64,000 nucleotides of DNA, from positions 186,001-250,000 of the forward strand of contig PLCS01000008.1 in the NCBI GenBank assembly GCA_003134855.1, read 5' to 3'. Source of the DNA: Acidobacteriaceae bacterium. Lineage in GTDB: Bacteria; Acidobacteriota; Terriglobia; Terriglobales; Acidobacteriaceae. This document shows positions 26,292 to 34,315 of the stretch, piece by piece; position 1 is the stretch's first letter; each line of letters opens with the position of its first letter. Below the pieces are notes generated by a model, which was not told the origin of the DNA, searched no databases, and saw only the letters and a program-made list of their open reading frames with translations. The position numbers and the translations under genes are program-made.

Positions 26292-27041
26292 ATGGCAGAT
26301 CATTCAAAAATGAAACTAGGCCGCAAGGCCATCAAGACCGACACGCGCACGCTGGCCTTCGGCGACTATCTCACGCCGGCGCTTCCGCCGCCGCCCGCCG
26401 CCGCCGACTGGACCAAGGGCATCACCAGTTGGGGCATGATGATGAACGACACTCTCGGCGACTGCACCATCGCCGGCTGCGGCCACGCCGTGCAGGTGTG
26501 GACGGCCAACACCGGCTCAATCGTCACCGTGCCTGACCCCACCATCGAGAGCTACTACGAGCAGTGGGACGGCTATGTTCCCGGCAATCCCGGCACGGAC
26601 AACGGCGGCGTGGAGCTGGACGTAATGAACGACTGGCAAAAGAACGGCTTTGCCGGCCACACGCTGCTGGCCTTTGCCGATCCCAAGCCGGCTATCCTGG
26701 TGGAGATTCACCAATCCATCGCTCTGTTCGGCGGCGTCTACATCGGCCTCTCGCTGCCGCTGACGGCCCAGAGCCAGGACGTGTGGGACGTGGTCAAGGG
26801 CGGCGGCGCCAAGGCCAAGCCCGGCAGTTGGGGTGGCCATTGCGTCTTTGTGCCCAGCTACGACAAGAAGGGCTTTACCTGCATCACCTGGGGCCAGCCG
26901 AAGACCATGACCCTGGCCTTCTGGAAGAAATACTGCGACGAGGCCCACACCCTCTTCGGCCAGGACTGGCTCACCGTCAAAGGCGCTCCCAGCGGATTCG
27001 ACCAGGCTCAGTTGCAGGCCGATCTGAAGGCGATCAAGTAG
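26292..27041 (+). CDS. Uncharacterised protein with papain-like (C39-like) Cys/His pattern
   Basis: About 249 residues from ATG 26292 (AGGAG 7-8 bases upstream); a longer frame from 26211 is unlikely. LGDCTIAGCGH (Cys58, His65), FGGVYIGLSLPL and GSWGGHCVFVPSYD (His183), then ITWGQPKTM, give the Cys...His order of papain-like/C39-type folds. I recall similar sequences in phage-related and soil-bacterial proteins without known function. No signal peptide is visible. The catalytic reading is an inference: Cys58 and His183 are the proposed pair, with Gln202 or Asn52 as possible helpers. The palindrome-rich upstream region suggests regulation. Confidence 0.6.
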   Translation: MADHSKMKLGRKAIKTDTRTLAFGDYLTPALPPPPAAADWTKGITSWGMMMNDTLGDCTIAGCGHAVQVWTANTGSIVTVPDPTIESYYEQWDGYVPGNPGTDNGGVELDVMNDWQKNGFAGHTLLAFADPKPAILVEIHQSIALFGGVYIGLSLPLTAQSQDVWDVVKGGGAKAKPGSWGGHCVFVPSYDKKGFTCITWGQPKTMTLAFWKKYCDEAHTLFGQDWLTVKGAPSGFDQAQLQADLKAIK

Positions 27042-27181
27042 CCCATCCGGCCACATATTCCTCCGCCGCGCGTCCAATCCATGCCGGTTCGCATCCAAGG
27101 CTCCCCCCAAGGTGGTTTAATACCTTATGGGGGAGCGCTGTGCCGGCGCTGCCGTACTCCCGTGGAGGAATCCCAATACCG

Positions 27182-27979
27182 ATGTCTTCTTTTCGCCGTT
27201 TTGCCTTTCTGCTGGCGCTGGTTTTTACCGCCGCAACCGCCGTTCAGGCCCAAAGCTCGACTTCGAGCAGCAGCCAGACCGATCAAGCTCAGCCTCCGTC
27301 CATGGCCGTGCAGGACGCGGCTCAGTCCCAGGGAGCGCTCAGTGTGCAGGCCCGCATCCGCGCCCGCCGCGCACAGCGCCGCGCCGCCGCCATTCACGAG
27401 GCCTACGCCCACCGCTATGAGGCCTACACCGGCATAGGCTACCTGCGCTTTGTTCCCGGCCCGGGGTCGCCCGCCAGCCCCGGCGTGGCTCACGGCCCCG
27501 GTCTGGAGCACGCCCACGAGTACGCCTGGAACGTCGGCGTTACCCGCTACTTTGACGAGCGGCTGGGACTGACCGTCGATGGCCGCGGCTATTACGGCAC
27601 CGCCTATGTGTACCTAAATAGTTTGACTAACAGCGCCATCACCAACCCGGCGATCAGCCAATACGCCGCTCTGGCCGGCCCCACCTATCGCTTCTACCTG
27701 CAGCCCAAGTTTTCCGTCTCCGGCCGCATTCTGGCTGGGATCGAAAAGGGAAACTTTTCCGGAGATACCAACCACAGCACCGTCCTCGCCACCAATCTCG
27801 GCCTCTGGCCGGACGGCTATACTTTCGCAGGCAGCGCCAGCATTCCCTTCGAGTACAACCTGACCCCGAAGATCGGACTGCGCGTCGCCCCCGAGTACTA
27901 CTTCACCGGCTTCGGCTCGACCGTCCAGTACACACGCGGCTTCTCGACCGGCATCGTCTACCGCTTCGGCAAGCAGTAG
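27182..27979 (+). CDS. Outer-membrane beta-barrel protein (OmpA/OmpW-like porin family)
   Basis: A 265-residue exported protein. ATG 27182 opens a signal peptide (MSSFRRFAFLLALVFTAATA, ending VQAQ), preceded by GGAGG about 14 bases upstream. A Ser/Gln-rich linker and an Arg/Ala-rich stretch (residues 58-75) precede alternating aromatic strands such as YAWNVGVTRYFDERLGLTVDGRGYYG. It ends FSTGIVYRFGKQ, close to an outer-membrane C-terminal signal. It is likely an 8-strand barrel with structural or adhesive function. The larger open frame starting at 26564 is an overlap artefact. Confidence 0.75.
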   Translation: MSSFRRFAFLLALVFTAATAVQAQSSTSSSSQTDQAQPPSMAVQDAAQSQGALSVQARIRARRAQRRAAAIHEAYAHRYEAYTGIGYLRFVPGPGSPASPGVAHGPGLEHAHEYAWNVGVTRYFDERLGLTVDGRGYYGTAYVYLNSLTNSAITNPAISQYAALAGPTYRFYLQPKFSVSGRILAGIEKGNFSGDTNHSTVLATNLGLWPDGYTFAGSASIPFEYNLTPKIGLRVAPEYYFTGFGSTVQYTRGFSTGIVYRFGKQ

Positions 27980-27983
27980 AAAT

Positions 27984-28018
27984 ACAGGGAATAGGGAGTA
28001 GAGAATAGGGAATAGCGT
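27984..28018. repeat. Heptamer tandem repeat (ATAGGGA type)
   Basis: Five 7-base units: ACAGGGA, ATAGGGA, GTAGAGA, ATAGGGA and ATAGCGT, starting 4 bases after the barrel-protein stop codon. The period and core (AGGGA) match the tract after ylxP. Confidence 0.75.
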
Positions 28019-28105
28019 ATAAGGGATTCCTGCGCAATTGACGCTAAAAACATCGACGGTCCGGTCGAACCACCATCCGGAGCCGAGGAGGATTACGAGC
28101 GCGCG

Positions 28106-28264
28106 GTGCGGGACGCCATGGCTCGGATGGAGAAGGGGTTTCCTATGGGCGAAATCCATAAACTGGACCGCGAAGCCCTGCATGATCGCGCACTGCTTTG
28201 CGGAGGGAATCCCGCTGAGTTTTCCCCGTTGATTCCCGCATCCCGGGACGCGGCTCCCGTCTAA
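28106..28264 (+). pseudogene. Possible remnant of a small antitoxin-like gene
   Basis: An open frame from 28016 to 28264 has no ATG until 28118 (GTG at 28106). It encodes DYERAVRDAMARMEKGFPMG and then EIHKLDREALHDRALL, which reads like the C-terminal half of small antitoxin or addiction-module proteins. No toxin gene follows. It is probably a 5'-truncated relic; weak evidence. Confidence 0.25.
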
Positions 28265-28403
28265 GATTGCCGCGCGTCAGGATCTGAAAGCGGCCCATCA
28301 GCCCGAAATCTTTTGGGAGGAATGGCCGATCGGCTTTCAGCTTTCAACTATTTTCGACCGATTTGGCCCTTTCAATCCCTTCCCGATGCCCTAATCTAGT
28401 ATC

Positions 28404-29414
28404 ATGAACGATTCCACACAGGCAACGCCGTCTATGCAGGATGAAATATACGATCTACTGGTGGTAGGCGCCGGACCCACCGGCCTCGCCTGCGCCATTG
28501 AAGCGCAGAAGGTTGGCATGCGCGTCGTGGTGGTGGACAAGGGCTGCGTTTGTAACTCTCTCTTCCACTACCCCGCGCACATGACCTTCTTCACCACGCC
28601 CGAGCTGCTGGAGATCGGCGGCATTCCTTTTTCCAGCACCAATCCCAAGCCAAACCGCAACGAGGCGCTCCAGTATTACCGGCACGTGGCGGCTTACTAC
28701 CGGCTGAACGTGCGTGTGTACCATCGCGTGGAACGGGTGACGGGCGCGGACGGCGCCTTCAAGGTGCATACGCTGGACCGCTTCGGCCGCTCAGGCAAGA
28801 TTCAGGCCCGCAAGCTGGCCATCGCCACCGGCTACTACGACCTGCCCAACTACCTGCACATTCCCGGCGAGAGCCTGAGCAAGGTGCATCACTACTACTT
28901 CGATCCCCACCCCTATTTCGGGATGGACGTGCTGGTGATCGGCGGCAAGAACTCGGCGGCGATTGCGGCGCTGGAGTTGTGGCGCAGCGGCGCGCGGGTT
29001 ACGCTGGTCCACCGCGAGAGCGAGATCCACAGCCATGTAAAGTACTGGATCAAGCCGGACATTGAAAATCGCATCAAGAATCGCGACATCAAGGCCTATT
29101 TCCTCTCCGAGGTGGTCGAAATCAACCCCGACACCGTGCTCATCCACACGCCTCAGGGCCGCGAAACCCTCAAGAACGACTTTGTCTTCGCGATGACCGG
29201 CTACCACCCCGACTTCGAGTTCCTGGAGCGCCTGGGCGTGCGCCTCGAAGGCGAGGACCGGCTGCCGGTCTGCGACCCCAAGACCAAGGAGAGCAACGTC
29301 CCCGGCATTTATCTGGCCGGCGTCATCGTAGCCGGCTCACGCACCAATGAAATTTTCATCGAGAATGGCCGCTTCCACGGACAGTTGATCGCAGCGGCGC
29401 TGACGGGCAAGTGA
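28404..29414 (+). CDS. ypdA: YpdA-family thiol-disulfide oxidoreductase (putative bacillithiol disulfide reductase)
   Basis: A 336-residue FAD/NAD(P)H oxidoreductase. The FAD-binding GAGPTGLACAIEAQ (about residues 22-35) and the second dinucleotide motif VIGGKNSAAIAALEL (about residues 180-194) are intact. KGCVCNSLFHYP and GYYDLPNYLHIPGE are characteristic of YpdA. YpdA proteins reduce oxidised bacillithiol in Firmicutes, and Acidobacteriota also encode the family. There is no CxxC of thioredoxin reductases, as expected. ATG 28404 lacks a clear ribosome site and sits 3 bases after TAGTAT, so the mRNA might be leaderless; ATG 28434 is an alternative start. Confidence 0.88.
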   Translation: MNDSTQATPSMQDEIYDLLVVGAGPTGLACAIEAQKVGMRVVVVDKGCVCNSLFHYPAHMTFFTTPELLEIGGIPFSSTNPKPNRNEALQYYRHVAAYYRLNVRVYHRVERVTGADGAFKVHTLDRFGRSGKIQARKLAIATGYYDLPNYLHIPGESLSKVHHYYFDPHPYFGMDVLVIGGKNSAAIAALELWRSGARVTLVHRESEIHSHVKYWIKPDIENRIKNRDIKAYFLSEVVEINPDTVLIHTPQGRETLKNDFVFAMTGYHPDFEFLERLGVRLEGEDRLPVCDPKTKESNVPGIYLAGVIVAGSRTNEIFIENGRFHGQLIAAALTGK

Positions 29415-29436
29415 GGGGTGGGCGCCTGTTACGCTG

Positions 29437-29477
29437 GGATTCCGCAAAAACTGACGACTGCGGAGGCAACGGAATCC
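29437..29477. terminator. Possible shared terminator between ypdA and the protease gene
   Basis: GGATTCCG (29437-29444) and CGGAATCC (29470-29477) are exact complements separated by 25 bases. They lie between two convergent genes. The long loop and missing T run make this a weak call. Confidence 0.3.
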
Positions 29478-29482
29478 GGGAC

Positions 29483-31726
29483 TCAGTTCAGCTTCAAACT
29501 ACGCGGCAGGAGAAGGCCGAGCGGGTCGAAGCGCCCTGGCTGGCCTGCTGACTTGGGCATACAGTGGAGTCTTGACTGCGCCGGAGCCGCGTAGGAACGG
29601 GTGACGTGCAGCCGGTCCATCACCACATAGCGGGTGCGCAGGCCGTCCACGGTCGCGGGCAGTTGGGCGGGAAGGCGATTGCGGTCCACGTAAATGACCA
29701 GCGCGGCCTCGCGCGGATTGTCGAGGCTCTGGCCCACGCCCACGCCGAAGAAGGCCGGGTTCTGGCGCATCAGGCCGGCGGCGGCCTGGTTCTTGACGGC
29801 CGCGGCTTGCGTGAGGGCGGAGGACGGCAGGCTGACGGTGCCAGCCTCGAAGGGATTCTGCGGCGCCGAGCCGTAAGCTACCGCGCGAGCCGTGGTGGGA
29901 ATCGCGATGGTGCGCGCGCCGTCTACCGTGGCCGGCACGCTGACCGCCCTGCTCTCGTCGGTGTAGAGAATCACCGCGGCCTCGCCGGGGTGGTCGCTGC
30001 TCTTGCCGGTGGCCACGCCTAAAATGCCGGCCGCCGAGCTCACCAGTATGCGAGCCTGGGCCAGGGCCTGCTGGGCGCGCGTGTTTTCGGCGTCGCTGAG
30101 CGCGCGGCCTTGCGCGGCGGGGATGGTGCTGTCGCCGTAGTTCAGGCAACTGACAGCATGGTCGGCAGCGCCCACGAAGCTATAACTCCCGCCTAACTGC
30201 ACGCCTAATTCGGCGAGCACATCTGTTGCCGGGTTGGCCACGCCCTGACTAACTCCTGCAATGTCCGTGCCGCCGGCAAAGTAAAGGCCCACGGGCTCTG
30301 TATTTGCCGAATCGACGACCAACGCGCCGGAGTCGCCCGCGTCGCTGAACTGATTGCCGCTGAGGCCCAATTGATGGGTGAAAGTCTTGGTCAGGTAGGG
30401 CCGGGTCTCCGCGCAGTCGAGGAAGTAATCGACCGTCACGTCGAGATCGAGGGCCGAGACGCCGCCGCAGGTCAGTCCAGTGGTTCGCCCGCTCTTGGCT
30501 ACCTGTTGATTGATCCATGCGTTTTCGCCCCGGCCGCCGGTCGAGCTGATGCCGGGAGGCGCGGCGGCCAGCGTGCCGTCGGCCTGCCTGCCGCCCAGCT
30601 CCAGAATGCTGCCGCTGGGGTCAACGGCGCGCGAGGTGACCTGGGCTATCGCCGCGTCGGCGTTGGTCTGCTTCGAGCTGAGCGGGAGCCAGCCGGTCAG
30701 AGAGGCGACCGGGGCAACAGGATTTGAGCCCGCGCCATCGCCAAAGGGTGTGCAGTTGTTGTCGATCAGGCCCGGCTGGATGATGGTGTCGCCGACGCTG
30801 GCGTGGTCGCTTTTGGCCAGCACGTGGTTGTTGCTCAGCAGGTACTGGCGCTTGCCAGCATCCTCGACGAGCGCGCCGAGCGTGCCGCTGCAGCAATCCA
30901 CAATCTGGCTGCCGCGTGTGTCGAAGTCCTTATTGTTGCCGCCCGAGCTGCCCAGTGAGAGCATTGCCGGAAACTGGGCTTGATGGGTGGCCGGGTTGCT
31001 GGTGACGCCGGCGGCGTTGACCAGCACGACAGAGGTTGCCTTGGACGAAGCTCCGCCTGCCGTGGCTACCACATAGGTTGCGCCGGTAGCCTGCACCGAG
31101 GCCGGCGCTGTGTAGGTGACCGTGCAGGAGGTGAAGGCTTTGCTGTCGCGCTGGCAACTGGCCGCGCTGAGCGAGCCTTGGCCGCCGGATTGCCCGTTTG
31201 GCGAGGTTGCCAGTTCGAAGCTGATCCCGGTCGTCCCGCCCGCCTCGGCCAGAAAGCCGGTGATGGCGACGCTTCCATTCGCGCCCAGAGCCGCATTCTC
31301 CGGCGTGAGCGGCTGCAGGAATCCCGGCGTCACGGTCAGCACGGAGTAGGCGCGGAGGCTGGGATTCGCCTCGAGCGCCGCGGTCACCACCACCTCGGCG
31401 CGGTCGGCGGTCAAGTAGCTGGGCGGTGTGTACTGGCCGCTGGCGCTGATGCTTCCCGGCCCGCTTGCCGCGTCTCCTCCGGTCACCGACCAGGTGACCT
31501 CCGCCGGGCGGCCGTTGGGAAGCGTGGCCGTAAACTGATGAACCGATGAGCCTTGCGCGTTGGTTGCATTGCAACCGGCGCAGTTGGTGTCGATGGCGGC
31601 GGTGCCTGGAGAGATGGAAAAAGCCGCATTTGAGGAATTGGCGTTGACCAGACCGCTGCCGCAACCGGCTGCAAGGAGCAGCGCCGGAGCCAGAAGCATC
31701 GGAAGATTCCTGGAAAACAGCCGCAT
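29483..31726 (-). CDS. Secreted lipoprotein with trypsin-like serine protease domain
   Basis: A 747-residue exported protein. The N-terminus has a signal with lipobox LLLAAGC (Cys at about residue 22), so lipidation is likely. Two Ig-like segments (about residues 30-240) precede a chymotrypsin-fold domain whose triad is visible: His in LLSNNHVLA, Asp in NADAAIAQV and Ser in DAGDSGALVVD. The last 200 residues hold a duplicated module: ILGVATGKSSDHPGEAAVIL with ATVDGARTI, then FFGVGVGQSLDNPREAALVI with ATVDGLRTR. The substrate is unknown. ATG 31726 is preferred over an in-frame TTG two codons earlier. Confidence 0.8.
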   Translation of the reverse strand: MRLFSRNLPMLLAPALLLAAGCGSGLVNANSSNAAFSISPGTAAIDTNCAGCNATNAQGSSVHQFTATLPNGRPAEVTWSVTGGDAASGPGSISASGQYTPPSYLTADRAEVVVTAALEANPSLRAYSVLTVTPGFLQPLTPENAALGANGSVAITGFLAEAGGTTGISFELATSPNGQSGGQGSLSAASCQRDSKAFTSCTVTYTAPASVQATGATYVVATAGGASSKATSVVLVNAAGVTSNPATHQAQFPAMLSLGSSGGNNKDFDTRGSQIVDCCSGTLGALVEDAGKRQYLLSNNHVLAKSDHASVGDTIIQPGLIDNNCTPFGDGAGSNPVAPVASLTGWLPLSSKQTNADAAIAQVTSRAVDPSGSILELGGRQADGTLAAAPPGISSTGGRGENAWINQQVAKSGRTTGLTCGGVSALDLDVTVDYFLDCAETRPYLTKTFTHQLGLSGNQFSDAGDSGALVVDSANTEPVGLYFAGGTDIAGVSQGVANPATDVLAELGVQLGGSYSFVGAADHAVSCLNYGDSTIPAAQGRALSDAENTRAQQALAQARILVSSAAGILGVATGKSSDHPGEAAVILYTDESRAVSVPATVDGARTIAIPTTARAVAYGSAPQNPFEAGTVSLPSSALTQAAAVKNQAAAGLMRQNPAFFGVGVGQSLDNPREAALVIYVDRNRLPAQLPATVDGLRTRYVVMDRLHVTRSYAAPAQSRLHCMPKSAGQPGRFDPLGLLLPRSLKLN

Positions 31727-31892
31727 GGTCAAAAGCCCAACCTACATTGTATCGACTGCGCCCGCGGAAAAAGAATAGCAAGCGCAAGTTGATGGAGTGC
31801 CTGAACCACCTCGACTACGACAGCGAGATCAAACTGACTTCTGCCGCCGATTCCATTGGACAGCAGAGTTTGGCTGTTGCGTGATTATGGAA

Positions 31893-32177
31893 TTAGAAGA
31901 GTTCGCTGTGCGAGCCGAGCCGCATCAGAATCAAACTGGAAGGATCTTCGGCTTTCGCGTAGACGAGAAGCAAATCCGGCCTGAGGTGACACTCTCGAAA
32001 GCCGCTCATCTCCCCTGTGAGTGCATGATCTTTCAACCTCGGATCGAGTTCTTGATCGACCACTAACTTATCTAATATTGCTGGAAGCAGCGTCCCAAGA
32101 TCGTTGCGATATCTTGGGCTGGATTGCACCTTTTTGTAATCCCGCTTGAACTGGCGAGTCCAATCAATCTTCCGCAT
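31893..32177 (-). CDS. yafQ: YafQ-family toxin
   Basis: A 94-residue RelE-superfamily toxin: WTRQFKRDYKKVQSSPRYRN, LDPRLKDHALTGEMSGFREC, HLRPDLLLVYAK and LILMRLGSHSELF. The conserved C-terminal GSHSELF and the HLRPDLLLVY strand are YafQ features; YafQ is a ribosome-dependent mRNA endonuclease. It overlaps its DinJ-like antitoxin gene by 14 bases, antitoxin first. No disruption is seen, so the module is probably active. Confidence 0.9.
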   Translation of the reverse strand: MRKIDWTRQFKRDYKKVQSSPRYRNDLGTLLPAILDKLVVDQELDPRLKDHALTGEMSGFRECHLRPDLLLVYAKAEDPSSLILMRLGSHSELF

Positions 32178-32442
32178 TTAACTGATCCATCAATTCAGCA
32201 ACGCTGGAGGCCCTAGGTAGATTCCCGCGCCTGACCTCTTCCATCGCCGCCCTGGTCACAGGGTTCGGGACCCGGACCTCGAAAGGAAGCGCTTTCTCAA
32301 TGGCAATACGGGTCAGCAGGAGTCGCACAACGTCCGACATACTTAGCCCCATCGCATCCAGAGTCTTGGCCGCTGTCGTTTTTAACTTCTGATCCACGCG
32401 GACATGAATCATCGCAGTCGCATTAGGCATAGTGGCACTCAT
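32164..32442 (-). CDS. dinJ: RelB/DinJ-family antitoxin
   Basis: About 92 residues from ATG 32442. The ribbon-helix-helix DNA-binding part is IHVRVDQKLKTTAAKTLDAM, then LSMSDVVRLLLTRIAIEKALPFEV, the DinJ/RelB signature. The acidic C-terminus (SVAELMDQLNAED) would wrap the YafQ toxin. Autoregulation is expected through the near-palindrome at 32449-32461, 7 bases upstream of the start. A TTG at 32460 would add six residues but has no support. Confidence 0.9.
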   Translation of the reverse strand: MSATMPNATAMIHVRVDQKLKTTAAKTLDAMGLSMSDVVRLLLTRIAIEKALPFEVRVPNPVTRAAMEEVRRGNLPRASSVAELMDQLNAED

Positions 32443-32448
32443 GAATAC

Positions 32449-32461
32449 ATTGTATACCAAT
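32449..32461. promoter_or_regulatory. Operator/-10 region of the DinJ-YafQ operon
   Basis: ATTG-TATAC-CAAT is a 13-base near-palindrome ending 7 bases before the antitoxin ATG. On the minus strand it contains TATACAAT, a good -10 box, followed by six bases and the ATG. That suggests a leaderless or very short 5' leader. Ribbon-helix-helix antitoxins bind such sites; binding is inferred. Confidence 0.5.
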
Positions 32462-32466
32462 TGAGA

Positions 32467-33327
32467 CTACGACAGCACTCTTCCCAGAAATCCTTTGAGC
32501 CCCCAGCGGCCCAGCGCGGCGGTGAAGAAAACCAGCGCTACGAGGATCGCCCACCAGGGCATGTGCGCGATGCCGGGAGTTACTGCGGCGCGCAGGCCTT
32601 CGCTCATATAGACGATGGGATTGAAGAGCACGCCGTACTTTACCCAGGGAATCTTGTCGAGCCAGGACCAGGGGTAGTAGACGCAGCCCAGGAAGGTGAT
32701 GGGCACGACGATGATGGAGAAGACCAGGCCGATCTGCCGGGGATTGACCGTGGAGCCGATGACCAGGCCGAGCGATCCGGCGAGCAGGCTGGCGAGGACG
32801 AGGACTAGTGCGAGGAGGAGCCAACTGGCGACGTGAGCCACTACGGGCTTGGCGGGAACGTAGTAGGCCATGGGGATGACCAGCAGCGCGGCGATGATGC
32901 TCTGCATGGCGGAGAAGCAGACCTTTTCCAGAGCGACGGCCCAAAGGGGCAGCGGACACAACACGCGATCGTCGATCTCGCGGGTGATGCCGAACTCGCT
33001 GGAGAGCGGCAGGGCGACGGCGGCGATGCCGGAGAACATGATGGCCACGGCCATCAATCCCGGCAGAAGGATGGTGCCGAAGTCGGCGCCGCCGGCGACG
33101 GCCATGGGGTTGCCGGTACTCATGCGGGGCAGGATGAAGGTGAAGACGAAGAGGAAGAGCAGCGGCTGCATTCCCACGCGGAGTAGAAAGGGAATGAACT
33201 CGCGGGTGAGGACCCTGAGATCGCGGAGGAAAAGCCCTAGAAAGGCTTTGAAAAAGATTCCTGGGCCTAGATGGTGCGTATTCTTGATCTCTGATCTTTG
33301 ATCTCTGATCTCTGTTGAGTTATTCAC
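32467..33327 (-). CDS. ABC-2 type transporter permease
   Basis: A 286-residue permease with about six hydrophobic helices: PLLFLFVFTFILPRMSTG, LLPGLMAVAIMFSGIAAVAL and FSIIVVPITFLGCVYYPWS. The family includes drug and polysaccharide exporters (DrrB/NodJ-like). The start is GTG 33327 with a strong GGGAGG 7 bases upstream, and it overlaps the ATPase stop. The N-terminal residues TEIRDQRSEIK are encoded by a heptamer repeat tract, so the repeat has been taken into the coding sequence. Substrate unknown. Confidence 0.88.
   Translation of the reverse strand: MNNSTEIRDQRSEIKNTHHLGPGIFFKAFLGLFLRDLRVLTREFIPFLLRVGMQPLLFLFVFTFILPRMSTGNPMAVAGGADFGTILLPGLMAVAIMFSGIAAVALPLSSEFGITREIDDRVLCPLPLWAVALEKVCFSAMQSIIAALLVIPMAYYVPAKPVVAHVASWLLLALVLVLASLLAGSLGLVIGSTVNPRQIGLVFSIIVVPITFLGCVYYPWSWLDKIPWVKYGVLFNPIVYMSEGLRAAVTPGIAHMPWWAILVALVFFTAALGRWGLKGFLGRVLS
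33284..33311. repeat. Heptamer tandem repeat inside the permease 5' coding end
   Basis: Four 7-base units on the plus strand: TTGATCT, CTGATCT, TTGATCT and CTGATCT. On the coding strand they read AGATCAG/AGATCAA and encode part of EIRDQRSEIK. The period and sequence match the AGAGATC units after ylxP. Confidence 0.8.
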
Positions 33328-34261
33328 GCAAATCCCTCCCGGTGAGTTGAATGAAGACGGTCTCCAGGCTTGGCTCGGTGATCTGCAGGTCGCGCAGGCC
33401 GTACGCGGCGGCGGCCTGGACCAGATCGGGGAGCAGGCCTTCGGAGCTGGCCGCGATCACCCGCAGGCCGTCGGGCGTGGCTTCGGCGCTGGTCACGTCC
33501 GGGCGCGCGATGAGCTTAGCCAGCAGAGGCTCAAGCGATTGATGCGACTTGAGTTTGAGGTCGAAGATGGTGTGCGCACCGAGGGTTTGCTTGAGCTTGT
33601 CCGGCGAGCCGAGGGCCAGCACGCGGCCATGGTCGAGGATGGCCAGCCGGTCGGAGAGCGAATCGGCCTCCTCCATATAGTGTGTGGTGAGCAGGACGGT
33701 GATGCCTTCCTTGTGCAGCTCCTGGACGGCCGACCACATGGCCATGCGGCTCTGCGGGTCTAGGCCGGCCGAGGGCTCGTCGAGGAAGAGGACGGTGGGG
33801 CGGTGGGCGATGGCGCGGGCGATCTGCACACGCTGGGCGAGGCCGCCGGAGAGCTGCGCCGGGTAGACGTCCTTGCGCTCGGCGAGCATGAACTGGGTGA
33901 GCAGCTCGAGCGACCGAGATTTGGCGCGGGCGTGTGAGAAGCCGAAGTAGCGGCAATGGAAGTAGAGGTTCTCATAGACGGTCAGCGAGCGGTCGAGGGT
34001 GTTGAACTGCGGGACCACGCCGATCAGCCGCCGCGCGTGGGCGGGATGGCGGACGACGTCGATGCCCGCGATGCAAACCCGGCCGCTGGTGGGCAGGGTG
34101 CGGGTAGTGGCGATGGAGATGGTGGTCGTCTTGCCAGCGCCGTTGGGACCGAGGAGACCGAAGATCTCGCCCTGCTGCAGCTCCAGGTCGATGCCATCCA
34201 AGGCCACCACGTGGAGCTTCGACTCGTAAATCTTGGTCAGATTTTCAATTTCGACAATCAA
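33320..34261 (-). CDS. ABC transporter ATP-binding protein (DrrA/NodI-like)
   Basis: A 313-residue ATPase with all nucleotide-binding motifs: Walker A GPNGAGKT, Q-loop VVPQFNTLDR, signature LSGGLAQRVQ, Walker B VLFLDEPSAGLD and switch His in LLTTHYMEEAD. The C-terminal 90 residues follow the DrrA/CcmA-type extension. It powers the ABC-2 permease encoded 8 bases upstream of its own stop (overlapping genes). The frame starts with TTG 34261 and no clear ribosome site. The exporter could move a lipid, drug or glycan, which cannot be decided here. Confidence 0.92.
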   Translation of the reverse strand: MIVEIENLTKIYESKLHVVALDGIDLELQQGEIFGLLGPNGAGKTTTISIATTRTLPTSGRVCIAGIDVVRHPAHARRLIGVVPQFNTLDRSLTVYENLYFHCRYFGFSHARAKSRSLELLTQFMLAERKDVYPAQLSGGLAQRVQIARAIAHRPTVLFLDEPSAGLDPQSRMAMWSAVQELHKEGITVLLTTHYMEEADSLSDRLAILDHGRVLALGSPDKLKQTLGAHTIFDLKLKSHQSLEPLLAKLIARPDVTSAEATPDGLRVIAASSEGLLPDLVQAAAAYGLRDLQITEPSLETVFIQLTGRDLRE

Positions 34262-34315
34262 GGGTTCACCCGGCGCGGGGAAGGGAAGTGAGTACTCTTT
34301 CAGAGTATCGCAATC

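Noticed and set aside
31797..31884. Short frame reading MECLNHLDYDSEIKL upstream of the protease gene
   Set aside because: No ribosome site, no family and only about 30 codons; probably chance or an unrecognisable relic.
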